Part shown: piece after piece, positions 1 through 9,620 of the stretch | How the letters are laid out: every line of letters starts with the position of its first letter | How positions within the stretch are numbered: the stretch's first letter is position 1 | Assembly (NCBI GenBank): GCA_020091685.1 | Contig: CM034595.1 | Span: forward strand, 24,289,564-24,353,563 | Direction of reading: 5' to 3' | Source of the DNA: Lutjanus erythropterus | Lineage: Eukaryota; Chordata; Actinopteri; Lutjaniformes; Lutjanidae | DNA: 64,000 nucleotides | Position numbers and translations under genes: made by a program | Notes under the pieces: generated by a model | What the model saw: only the letters and a program-made list of their open reading frames with translations | Told to the model about the DNA's origin: nothing | Database searches by the model: none

Positions 1-250
1 TTATGTCAGTAATAGAAAATTCAGATAATATTTATTGATTAAACTGTTACTATTACTATTACTTGTCAACTATTGAATTAATTTTGATAATCAATTGTTT
101 TGAGTCATTTTTTAAAACAAGAAATGGAGGACGTCACCTTGGGCTCTAGGAAACACTGATCAATATTTTTCACCACTTTCTCACAGTTTAAGGATCAAAC
201 AACTGCTTAATTAATGAGAAAGTGATGGACCGATGTTAGTTGCAGCCCTA
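1..250 (-). mobile_element. Miniature hAT-like element, GGGCTGCAACTAA family, reverse copy
   Basis: Ends GTTGCAGCCCTA and contains the family core GACGTCACCTTGGGCTCTAG-like text also seen near 48.2 and 50.4 kb. The left end is at or beyond the window edge. Confidence 0.7.
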
Positions 251-1315
251 AATTCAAACATTAGTTGCCAATTTTTTTTCAAATGCTTAGCTCATGACTG
301 GCTCCTTTTATTTTATTAAAGAAGCAAAACAGGACCAGCAAAGAAAAAAAAAGCATGTAAATAAAAACATACACACCAGATTTATTATTTGACAGAGGAC
401 ATTTTGTCAAATTGTCGTTTTCCTTTGTTTTTTCAATATTGCGATAAATATCATATCATGGACTTCTCTTCATGGTTTTATCGCACCTCGAGTCTTTGGC
501 ATCGCGACATCCCTAGCAATGATGTATGCAAACCAACACCAAATAAAAGCAAATATGACTCATTTTTCATTTCACTTCTCGTATTTCAATGTTTTATTAA
601 TTTAAATAATTTAAAATGGACACAAAATATCCAGCCAACAGTCTGCACAGTGACAGGAGTTTCAGAGGCACCTTTTCCATCCAGATTAACACAGCGCTTC
701 AGTGTGTTTCCTTGGGAAATGTAGGCCCCGCATGCATTTAGAACAGAGAGAAAACCTGCCCAGGAAACCTTCCGCCAGTGCCAACGTGTCGGGAGACAAA
801 TTCTATCAAACGTGGAAGTTTGTCCTACAGATGTCCTCTCAGGTACCCACATGACTGGTTGGTTGGACAGCTGGGTATCTGAGAGCACATACTGCTTTCG
901 AGGGAAGCAGGGGTAGTTTAGATGAGTCACACCACTGTATGCTTTATACAGAGAATAAATTATTCATTTTTTTATAAAGTAGTCTGGCAGCCTACCCTGT
1001 TCCCTTAAAGCCACTGATCTAGGTCTTCACACACAACCACAAGACAGCTGAATATGAACATGTCAATTATAAACAACTTTTGAAAATACTGGACAGTGAA
1101 ACAATTTTAGAAAAACTAAAAAAAAGGGGGGGTAGGGAGGTTGAGATTCAATGAAGAACATAACAGACCTCTTACTCCACTGCTAACTCTTTCCATACCT
1201 TTACTTCATTCAGATCACACCATGAAAAATACAGTTTAAAAAGATGTTATTATTTTGGGTGATATTTACAACTTTTATCTCCCAATAATGAACCGACCAA
1301 CTTCTTGTACAATTA
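251..1315. other. Intergenic, downstream of UBE2S
   Basis: AT-rich, with no supported gene. Two overlapping short open frames near 389-930 have no recognisable features. Confidence 0.5.
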
Positions 1316-1321
1316 TTTATT
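1316..1321 (-). terminator. Candidate UBE2S polyadenylation signal
   Basis: Minus-strand AATAAA about 560 bases past the UBE2S stop, the first such hexamer noticed downstream. Not confirmed by transcript data. Confidence 0.35.
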
Positions 1322-1880
1322 AACTTCTCCCATTATTTCATTTGAGCTCAATTTGAAAGCCTGACTTAAATGAAAGTAACATCCTGGCTTAGACTCATGA
1401 GTGAGTCTGGCTGAGCAGTACACAGTACCATCACAGCAGCATTTACCAAGACACACTTTAAAAATCAAGCCTGAGACAACAGTGGTTATGTCTCAGTGAT
1501 GGACAGACATTAGAGGCCCTGTTATGCACAGTGAAGCCCATTCCCTGTATCGTTCATTCACATTTGACTAAGGGAAAACACAACAGTTTGCATGATTTCC
1601 GTGTTGAAGGTGTCGCCTTTCCTTTAAAAGAGGAACGAATATTTTCAATCGTGTCTTAAGGTATGGAGATAATTAACAAACCTGTAATGCCAGCAGGACA
1701 AAGTGGCGGCAAGACAAACGGTAAGATATGAGTACAAAGAGGACAGTCTGGATAGGTGGTAGAAAGAGTCAGAAAAAAGGGAACAAAAACATTGTCAGCA
1801 CACTTCAATATTTATATTTACACACTCTTGCGCTCACACACGTACACGCACACACACACACTGAGAATTTCACTGAGGTA

Positions 1881-2249
1881 TTAAAGTCGCCTCAATGCGC
1901 GCTTTTTATCTGCTTTCTTTTTCCCTGCTACATTATTAGTGCTACTACTACTGTTGCTATTGCTGGTGGTGGTACTGGCGCCGTTAGCGCCATTACCCAG
2001 AGCTGCTGGTACAGCTGCCGCACTGGGTCCCGCTCTCTTTGTGGGGTCACCTGCGTGCTTCTTCGGCTGTGGGCCATCATTAGGGTCCTGAGGTGCCCCC
2101 GAGGTCCCGCCAGGCCCACCCATGGCGTGGATCTCTGTGAGCAGACGAGCTCGGGACTCATATTCTGCATAGTCCTCTAAGAGCAAACGCCCAGCCTCTT
2201 CATTCAGAGCGGACTCTGGATTCGGATGGATGAGAAGACACTTGATTGT
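1881..2249 (-). CDS. UBE2S: UBE2S coding exon 4 and stop
   Basis: Acceptor TTTCCCCACAG. Encodes residues 115-236: the last E2 helices, a low-complexity linker with an Asn/Ser run, a basic patch and the LRRL end, then TAA. Confidence 0.97.
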   Translation of the reverse strand, partial: TIKCLLIHPNPESALNEEAGRLLLEDYAEYESRARLLTEIHAMGGPGGTSGAPQDPNDGPQPKKHAGDPTKRAGPSAAAVPAALGNGANGASTTTSNSNSSSSTNNVAGKKKADKKRALRRL

Positions 2250-5179
2250 CTGTGGGGAAATAAAGGAGACGGAGGTGTAAAAATAGTGGAGGGAACACAG
2301 ACTGACACTCAGAGCAACATATACTGATGGTCCCTCTTACAAGTAAGACATGTCTGAGGCCGAGTTCTGCCTTCCAGTCCCTCTTCAAAACGTTGACACA
2401 GATCTCTCCCTTGTGGCCCACGTTGGGGTGAAAAATCTTGGTCAGGAAATACCCCTTGGGTGGAACCGCCGGGAAGTCCTTCCCGAGGACCAGTCGCATT
2501 CGGAAAACGCCACCAGCAAATGGAGTTCCCTCTGTCAAAACATAAAGAATTCATTTCATGAACAGTATGTTCTCACTGTGCCAAACTTGCTCCATAAAAA
2601 GAAAGAGGGTAACAGAGCAGCAACTGAGTCAACTTCACAAAAACAGAGGAAATCTTACAGCCAAGTCAGCCACAGATCAGCGAGTTCAAACCCCTTGTCT
2701 TTATCATAATCCATCTGGGTTATGAAGAAAGCACTCATATATACTCTAATGAATAAGTAACAAATGAAATGTATTTTATTACAACTTGAAAATATGTCAG
2801 TTTTAGACTCCGTTTGTTCGCAAACAAAGGATGATACTAATACTAGTATTATTACCTATTAAGTCAAACCACTGATGCACACAAGTTGCTCTGTGGAGGA
2901 GTTCACGAATTGTGGACAAGCATCTGGCTCTTCAAAGCCTATTTAACAATAACAAGGTCTGGAGCAATGAGCTCATAGTGACAAGATAGCATGGACATCA
3001 TTGGCTGTGTGGTTTAAGTGGGTTATGTGTCTCACATGTAATTAAGAGCATCTACAAAGTCCAGAAATAGAGCTTTTATACAATAATATGTACATTTTCA
3101 AGAGGGCATAATTTCTACTCATCAGCGCCAACTAATGAGTAAATGATGCATAAAGTTAATCATGTAAAAAAGAAAAGTACAGTAGTTCCATGAAGCTGGT
3201 TGTAGAGGTTAACATTTAAGCTGGGATTGTTATCCACAAACTACCTAAAACACAGTGGAGCACAGAAGCCACCATAACTGAGAGAGGTAAACGGTGAAGA
3301 GCTGTTATTACCTTAGGATGATGATAAAAGGTTGGTCATCGAGTGACATCTCTCTTCACTGCCAAATACTCATCACTCTATTTAACTGAATGTGTAGTGG
3401 TGGGGCAGCTGTGTGCAATCTCACGCAGATGTGACATAACGAGCACACAATAAACCATGAGCTGAATTTACTGGGCTCAAGTTAGCTAGTGATTAAAAAC
3501 TGCCATTATAAAAGCAAAGAAGTCATAGAAAACTATACAACTAAATCATTTTTATTTAAAGAATAATTTTACACATTAGTTACTTAAGAGTGGATGTGAT
3601 AAAAGTACAAGTACAATTTCTTTAAATTTATTCTATGTTATCTTTAAGATTTACCTTTAAAGTGTATGGTCTACTAAAGAATCATGGTTGTCACCCAAGG
3701 TTGAATGTCCAATCAATAAAATGTCAAAATACATGTTCTGTATTGACCTTTCAGTAATTTCATTTGACCAGGGTTTCAGGCGTTTTTATGGACAAGTGAG
3801 ACAGTATAATACCAAAACTGTCTCTTGGACAGACAGAAATAGAACCAAACCCAAACAGAGATGTGAAAGACATTCAGAAAAACTTAATAAAAGACAACAC
3901 AGATGACTTAGGATTTATAAATGTCTTGTAATGCAACCATTTCTTACTTTGACAATGTACACACAACGGGGTGAAGATTAGGTCAGATCTGTACAAAAAT
4001 TAAAATTGGTGGTGCAACATATTTTAATTTTGAACTGTATTATCATGGCCAGTGCCGGACTCACATGACACCATACTGCAGTCCTTACCTGGTCCTTCGA
4101 TGGCTGTATGAAGTTCAGTAATGTCTTCCTCACTGGGATAAATCTTGATGCCCTCAGGTGGGTCTGCTGCTAAAGCTGAAACCTCTTTGTAGACCAAGCG
4201 AAGAACATGAGGGGGCAAATTCTCCACATTGGAGTTCTGTGAGAGAGACAGAAAGATGGCTTAGCCAACTCTGGAAGTGCATATATAAAAACAGAGGCTG
4301 CTACAAGAGACAATCTCAGTCAGGAGTATTTTGACAATGTTGAGAAATGGTCATGCTTCTTTACTGATGTCATTAACTTACTCACAGTATCTAGTATATT
4401 GATGCTGGCCTACAACCATTTTGAAAAGCCTAAATAGACCTTCTGTGCTGACTGTTGTGATTTTCATAGAGCACAGACCACATCAACTAATTCAACTGAT
4501 AAGACGTGGCAAGTATTGTCTTTCCTTATGATACAAACCTGTTTTGCAGATTTAACTTTGATTCACACAAATGCTGCTTAAATTTATAAACATTGGTATC
4601 AGGTTCGCTAAGCCAGTGGTTGTCAAATAGGGGTCCCCGGACCCCCTGAGGTTCATGGCACTTGGCTAGGGGCTCAATGAAAAATTTTCTTTTCTTCTCT
4701 CTCTCTCTCTCTCTTTTTTTTTAATAATATTTAATTTTTTAAATCTAAAATAGCTAATAAATTATATTGAAAACACATCATATTGAAGTCCCAGGCTAGG
4801 CCTATTAATGTTCTTTTAATGTTCTTTATTGGGACTATTTTATAATTTGTATTACTTATATTTTTTATTGTATATGATTTGAAATAACCAGATCCATAAT
4901 TTATTTCATATATGAGTGAATCACACTCCTGATGTATGTGTGTGTACTGTATATTATGTGTAATATGTGCTTTCAATAGATGCAGACAGATTTATTCTGC
5001 AGATTATTACTGGCCCGATACTGGCCCAGCACAGCTATACCAGTCTATATCCATAATTAAGGCTGTTCTATTTGTTTTTTTAATAGTTATTAACAATTAT
5101 TAAAAATATCTATTACATTTTTACAGTGTCAGCACCTCCTGTGATTTTGGATTTTCACACACACAAACAGATAGACAGG

Positions 5180-5220
<41 letters not shown>

Positions 5221-5998
5221 GGATAGATGGATGGATTCACTGCATACCTAATTGGACATACACAACTGGACTTAATTAGGCTAAACCGAATGATGCGACA
5301 TTTATAATGATGGCTTTACACAGAAATCCTCATATCGATATCATGAGACTTCATCATACATATCAACTGAGACCCTTTAACTTTTTCTCTTAATGATGTA
5401 AACACACACGACGTGTTTTTCTATGTTTGGGTTTCTCTTTATCAGTTACTGTTCATCATTATATGTTTATAACCATTTTAACTTAACTAATGGAATAAAA
5501 AAAAACTTTAATATTTCTGGATGAATTATTAACAAGCTACATTCACCATGTACGTAACCTTACAGAAGTCAAATAAGTTTTGGCTAAATGTCTTTAACGT
5601 AAGATTGTCTAGTGTCAACACAATCCCGAAAATAAAGAAACACTTCTATAATTGAGTAATTGTGAAATCCAATCAGTCGCTAGGTAACTTTAACGTTACG
5701 TTACGTTAGCGTTTCACTACTGTTAGCAGTAACGTTAGCCTAGCTTCAATCAGATAACGTTCATGTTAAAGCTGCTCAGTGGTTATAAAATTTGTGACAC
5801 ATCATCTATTATTGCCAACTTATTTGTTAAAGTATATAAATGTAGATGACGATTCTTAATTAACGCCAGGGAGTCCAGCAAGTAGACACGACCCAAATTA
5901 AATGCTCGACGGCTGGCTGGCGACGGCTAAACATCGGATCAAGCTAGCAGCTACTGCCGTTAGCCTTTAGCAATTAGCTCGGACAACCGACTTACCAT
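1881..5998 (-). CDS. UBE2S: Ubiquitin-conjugating enzyme E2 S, complete, 4 coding exons
   Basis: E2 enzyme that extends K11-linked ubiquitin chains on substrates of the anaphase-promoting complex (family knowledge). Coding exons are 5996-5998, 4089-4236, 2341-2531 and 1881-2249; they join in phase with GT-AG borders and give 236 residues, a little longer than the roughly 222 of human UBE2S. Visible landmarks are the N-terminus [10 protein letters not shown], the HPN motif at residues 85-87, the catalytic cysteine Cys95 in [12 protein letters not shown], and [21 protein letters not shown]. The C-terminal extension has a low-complexity Ala/Asn/Ser/Thr stretch and ends in KKRALRRL, the Leu-Arg tail that docks on the APC/C in this family. 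The start codon is the last codon of exon 1. Identity is very secure; only the UTR ends are inferred. Confidence 0.97.
2341..2531 (-). CDS. UBE2S: UBE2S coding exon 3 (catalytic core)
   Basis: Acceptor TGTTTTGACAG, donor CTT|GTAAGA, phase 0 at the end. Encodes residues 51-114 including HPN (85-87) and catalytic Cys95. Confidence 0.97.
4089..4236 (-). CDS. UBE2S: UBE2S coding exon 2
   Basis: Acceptor TCTCTCTCACAG, donor CCAG|GTAAGG, phase 1 at the end. Encodes residues 2-50: [19 protein letters not shown] through the EGP of the E2 fold. Confidence 0.96.
4615..4690. mobile_element. Fragment with CAGTGGTTGTCAA hAT-type end
   Basis: CAGTGGTTGTCAAATAGGGG then GTCCCCGGACCCC; a common hAT-type terminus. 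Right end not found. UBE2S intron 1. Confidence 0.4.
5170..5235 (+). repeat. (GATA)n microsatellite
   Basis: About 12 GATA units with flanking GATG variants, UBE2S intron 1. Confidence 0.95.
5996..5998 (-). CDS. UBE2S: UBE2S coding exon 1 (start codon only)
   Basis: The exon ends ...GAAG-ATG followed by donor GTAAGT, so it contributes only the initiator Met. The next exon opens in phase with AAC TCC AAT (Asn-Ser-Asn), the expected start of UBE2S. Confidence 0.9.
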
Positions 5999-6193
5999 CT
6001 TCAAAAAGAGTTCTGCTGAGCCGCTGGATGTCTGGCTGGTGTCAGATATGAGGAGACTTTTCCGTTGTGACTGAGAAAATTATCTTTACTGAAAACTTAG
6101 CCGGCTCTCACTGGTTAACAGTTACTGCTCTTTTCTTCTTTTCGTTGACACAGGAACAAAAATACGATCCTCGGTTTAACCTACTACCATGGA

Positions 6194-6282
6194 CCAATGG
6201 GCATCTTAGTGACATGATACGTCAGAAACATTGAGCCAATCATGATATAGTATCATCTAAACGTCACGGTAGGAAGCCCAAT
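6194..6282. promoter_or_regulatory. Three CCAAT boxes at 42-bp spacing, UBE2S promoter
   Basis: CCAAT occurs at 6194-6198, 6236-6240 and 6278-6282, each 42 bases after the last. An ACGTCACG (CRE-like) sits at 6261-6268. The cluster is about 200-290 bases upstream of the UBE2S start codon. NF-Y binding to multiple CCAAT boxes is typical of G2/M genes; UBE2S is a mitotic gene, so an NF-Y-driven promoter is the natural reading. Function is inferred. Confidence 0.55.
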
Positions 6283-8379
6283 CAGCCACACAGAGTCGAA
6301 AAAATGACTGATGCTGGTCAGCTATAGGCCCGTTTGAAAAACTCACATCCCCCTGAACAATACTGAGAACATATGGCTATTATATGAAATACAACATGCA
6401 CAAGAGTCAAAAGAGAAACTCTCGCTGCACATTTAGACAAAATTAAAGGGAGGGAGAACATTAATGAACAGAAAAATATTTTATTAGTTGACTAAGACAG
6501 ATACACAGAAAGCAGTGCATTTGACAACATGAAAATGGAAACTTTCACCACAAAAGGAAACACAACTAATAATAGTAAAGATGAAGGCAGACATCCACAT
6601 GAGTAGCTAGAACACACAAAAAGAAAAATAAACTAATCAAAAACTCTTGACATTCAGTCAAATACGGTGTCCTTGCCCCCACCATTCAAAAAAACCAAAA
6701 AACAAAAGGTTATTCTCTCGCTCATAACAGGAAACATTCAGTATGCAAGTATGCATCAGTTTCTTGTTTTAAAGTGCGATGGCCAAAGCCCATGGGATGG
6801 TTGTTGAACGTCATACCATAAGAACCCACTGGCCCATTAAGAACAAATCTCTGCTTAAATCTCTGCGTTGTTCTCACTGCAGCAACTGCCACGATTTAGT
6901 GAAATGTTTTTTCATTTGGTTGACCATGACTGAAGAGACTAACATTTATAACAAAAAAAACAATACATTTAATCAAAGTGAGCTAAAGTACTCCTTATGA
7001 AGAATACTAGTTCTCAAAAGTCTGGGCCTTGTAATAATCTCATAAAATGAATTTAAAAATAAAAAATCTGAAAGAAATACTCTGCTGCAAGTGTTCTCAA
7101 AAAAGTAATTTAATTAAAATATAAGCCACTTAAAGTACCAAAAGTAAAAGTATTCATTGTGCAGAATGACAGACTGACATCAAAATGATAGAGATTATAT
7201 ATTTGGATTGTGTATAACAACTGTTGTAAAGGTGCTAATCAGGTCAATTCTCCAGTCAGTGCCACTGGTTTAGAACTGGAGCAGCAGTTGCCTATGCTCT
7301 TAAAACTAGGATGTGTTGAACACAGATACTCAGTTTCACTTTACATTGTACTCTGCATAATTGTGTGTGACAATAAAGTTGATCTTTACCTTCACCTATA
7401 TATATACTTAATGGTAAACATTATGTAAACAGTAAGTAACTAGGTAAGCGAGCAGATAGAGCTAGTGCACTAGAATATGTATGTAATTGTACCAGTCAGG
7501 CTACAAGAAAATTAAGTATGGCAGCAGAATTATTTTTATTTTAACAACAACAGTGACAAAAATATAAAAATCCTGATTTCAAAACTGCACAGAAATAATA
7601 TATATATATCATCACCAAAATATAGTCAAAATGTACTCATTCTGTGGAAAATATATATGATGTGTAGGGTGTTTATGGATAAATACTAAAGCTACATTAA
7701 TGTGTGTGTTGCATTTTACTGCTGCTGTAGATGTTGAAGTTTGAGCTCACTTTAACTCCTTGATATACTGTTAGGTAGTTTAATCTACAGCAATGCATCA
7801 TGGTCAGATCAGTATATTTGTAGCATCACCTTTTAGAGACATGTATCTCTAAACAGTCAACTTTTCATGAGCTCTGAAAAACAGCCTTGTTTTTAATTGT
7901 GACATTGAATTTTCCAGATAGTTCAAGTTGAATAGTTTTTCAGGCTTAAGAGGTAGGAGAAAATTCTGAACACATAAAAGAACACTTAATCCTTCACTTT
8001 AGCAGAAAAAATCCAACTTCAAGCTCTTCATATTTGGAGGTAAATGCTCTTCACAAAATGGTAAGATAGGAAAAAATGTGTTCTGAAAAGAAACTTAACT
8101 AAAGCTGTCAGAAAAAATGTAGTGAAGGTAAAAAGTACAATATTTAGGTTAAGATGAAATAAGATAGAACTATTAATTAACTATTAATAGTTAACTATTA
8201 ATCCTCAAGGAAATTCTTGTTTCAGAGATTGCTAAAAAAAAATGACAGTAACATACAAATAAAAACAAGAGTTATGAATATAAATTGTATAAGAATAAAT
8301 GCAAGAATAGCAATTAAAGTAAAATAGATTAAGTTAAATAAGTAAGCTAAAAATAAATCAAAGTAGAAAAAGTAGTATT

Positions 8380-8765
8380 GACCATGATATTAACAGTAAT
8401 ATTGGTAGTGATGTTGAAAAATAATAAACAGCAATATTAGTAAAGCATGAATGCAATATTGCACATGATAATGAGGGTACTATTATATATTATAATAAGC
8501 ATATTATTGCACATGTGAATGAATGAGATATTGTACATGATCATGAACGTAATATTGCACATGTTAATGAACACAATATTTCACATCATAATACTCATAT
8601 TATTGCACATGTTAATGAAAGGCATGTTGCACATGACAGTGAACGTAATATTGTACATGTTAATGAATGCAATATTGCACATGATAATGAACATAATGGG
8701 AACATAATATTGAAAAGTAATATTGCACATGATGTTGAAAAAATAATGCTGTACATAATATTGAC
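8380..8765 (+). repeat. 24-bp minisatellite
   Basis: About a dozen diverged units of the type AATATTGCACATGATAATGA plus 4 bases. Because 24 is a multiple of 3, an ORF at 8519-8707 has an 8-residue period. Confidence 0.85.
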
Positions 8766-8802
8766 ATGATTGTTTTCAGTGTCTGATTTCTAAAATAAAA
8801 GC

Positions 8803-8841
8803 ACCGTACTTAAGTACTAAAAATTAGTACTTAAGTACGGT
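8803..8841. repeat. Perfect 17-bp inverted repeat with 5-bp spacer
   Basis: ACCGTACTTAAGTACTA, spacer AAAAT, then its exact reverse complement. It sits in AGTACTT-type repeat sequence. Confidence 0.9.
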
Positions 8842-9149
8842 ACTTCAGTAAATGTACTTAATACCTTTCCCCACTGTTTAATACAAAATAGTGTAAATCA
8901 CCACCGCCATCAGAAGCATCAATACCCGGGCTGAGCACTAGAGGGCGCTTCAACATAACGTCCACACTATGTGACTTGACACTCTGCTGTATTGAAAACG
9001 TTTGTGTGGTTATGAGATATGTTTTTTTTAACTGTATTTTTTTAATCGAACATCTAAACAAATCACATCTGTTTCAAAGCGTTGCCTTTTCCAGTGCTGC
9101 TGTGAATACTGTAAATGGGCGTGTCGGCCGCACAATAAAAACATCACAA

Positions 9150-9343
9150 CAAAAACAACGGATCTGCTTCCGGTTTCTGGATGTAGCTGTCAGACTCCAG
9201 CATCTTTTTAACTGGGAATCGCTTTATCAGCAGGTCAGTGGCTTCATTTACCTATTGTTGATTAATAATATTTAACTTTCCCGTTGTTTTCCAACCAAAC
9301 CAGAGTATAATCAGTAGGCTGTCGCACTCCAGCCTCCGTTACG
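9150..9343 (+). promoter_or_regulatory. JOSD2 promoter and probable 5' noncoding exon
   Basis: CTTCCGG at 9167-9173 is a perfect ETS-type core promoter site. Two donor-like sites follow: CAGCAG|GTCAGT ending at 9233 and TTACG|GTAAGG ending at 9343. Either could splice to the acceptor at 9497. The transcription start is not known. Confidence 0.45.
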
Positions 9344-9447
9344 GTAAGGAAAAGCTAACGACTTTTAAGTTATCGTTAGCCTGAATGGACTTCAAACTGT
9401 GTTAGCTAACATGGTAGCTAATGTTTACTCTGTAACGGAGTTCTTTC

Positions 9448-9478
9448 TTCTTCTTCTTCTTCTTCGTCTTCTTCTTCT
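9448..9478 (+). repeat. (TTC)n microsatellite at JOSD2 acceptor
   Basis: Imperfect TTC repeat ending about 20 bases before the acceptor at 9497; it serves as the polypyrimidine tract. Confidence 0.85.
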
Positions 9479-9498
9479 CTGTGTGGTAAAGCATTAGT

Positions 9499-9620
9499 AT
9501 GAGCGAAGGAGAAGTGTTTCATGAGAAGCAACGATTGGAGCTGTGCGCGATTCATGCACTCAACAACGTGCTCCAGGAGCGGGTGTTCACCAAGGAGACA
9601 GCCGATGATATCTGCAAACG
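9499..9620 (+). CDS. JOSD2: JOSD2 coding exon 1
   Basis: Starts at ATG one base after acceptor GCATTAG; donor AAACG|GTACGG, phase 2. Encodes residues 1-40 with catalytic Cys16. Confidence 0.94.

Larger units (their letters stand above)
2532..5995. other. UBE2S introns 1 and 2
   Basis: Intron 2 (2532-4088) has no recognised feature. Intron 1 (4237-5995) holds a hAT-type fragment, the GATA repeat and, near its 5' end, several AACGTTA words. Confidence 0.6.
6290..9150. other. Intergenic between divergent UBE2S and JOSD2
   Basis: AT-rich; holds the 24-bp minisatellite and the 17-bp palindrome. Around 7.1-8.4 kb only AGTA-type repeat-like words were seen. Confidence 0.5.

Noticed and set aside
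8380..8765. Possible CRISPR-like array
   Set aside because: Head-to-tail units without unique spacers, in a vertebrate genome; it is a minisatellite.
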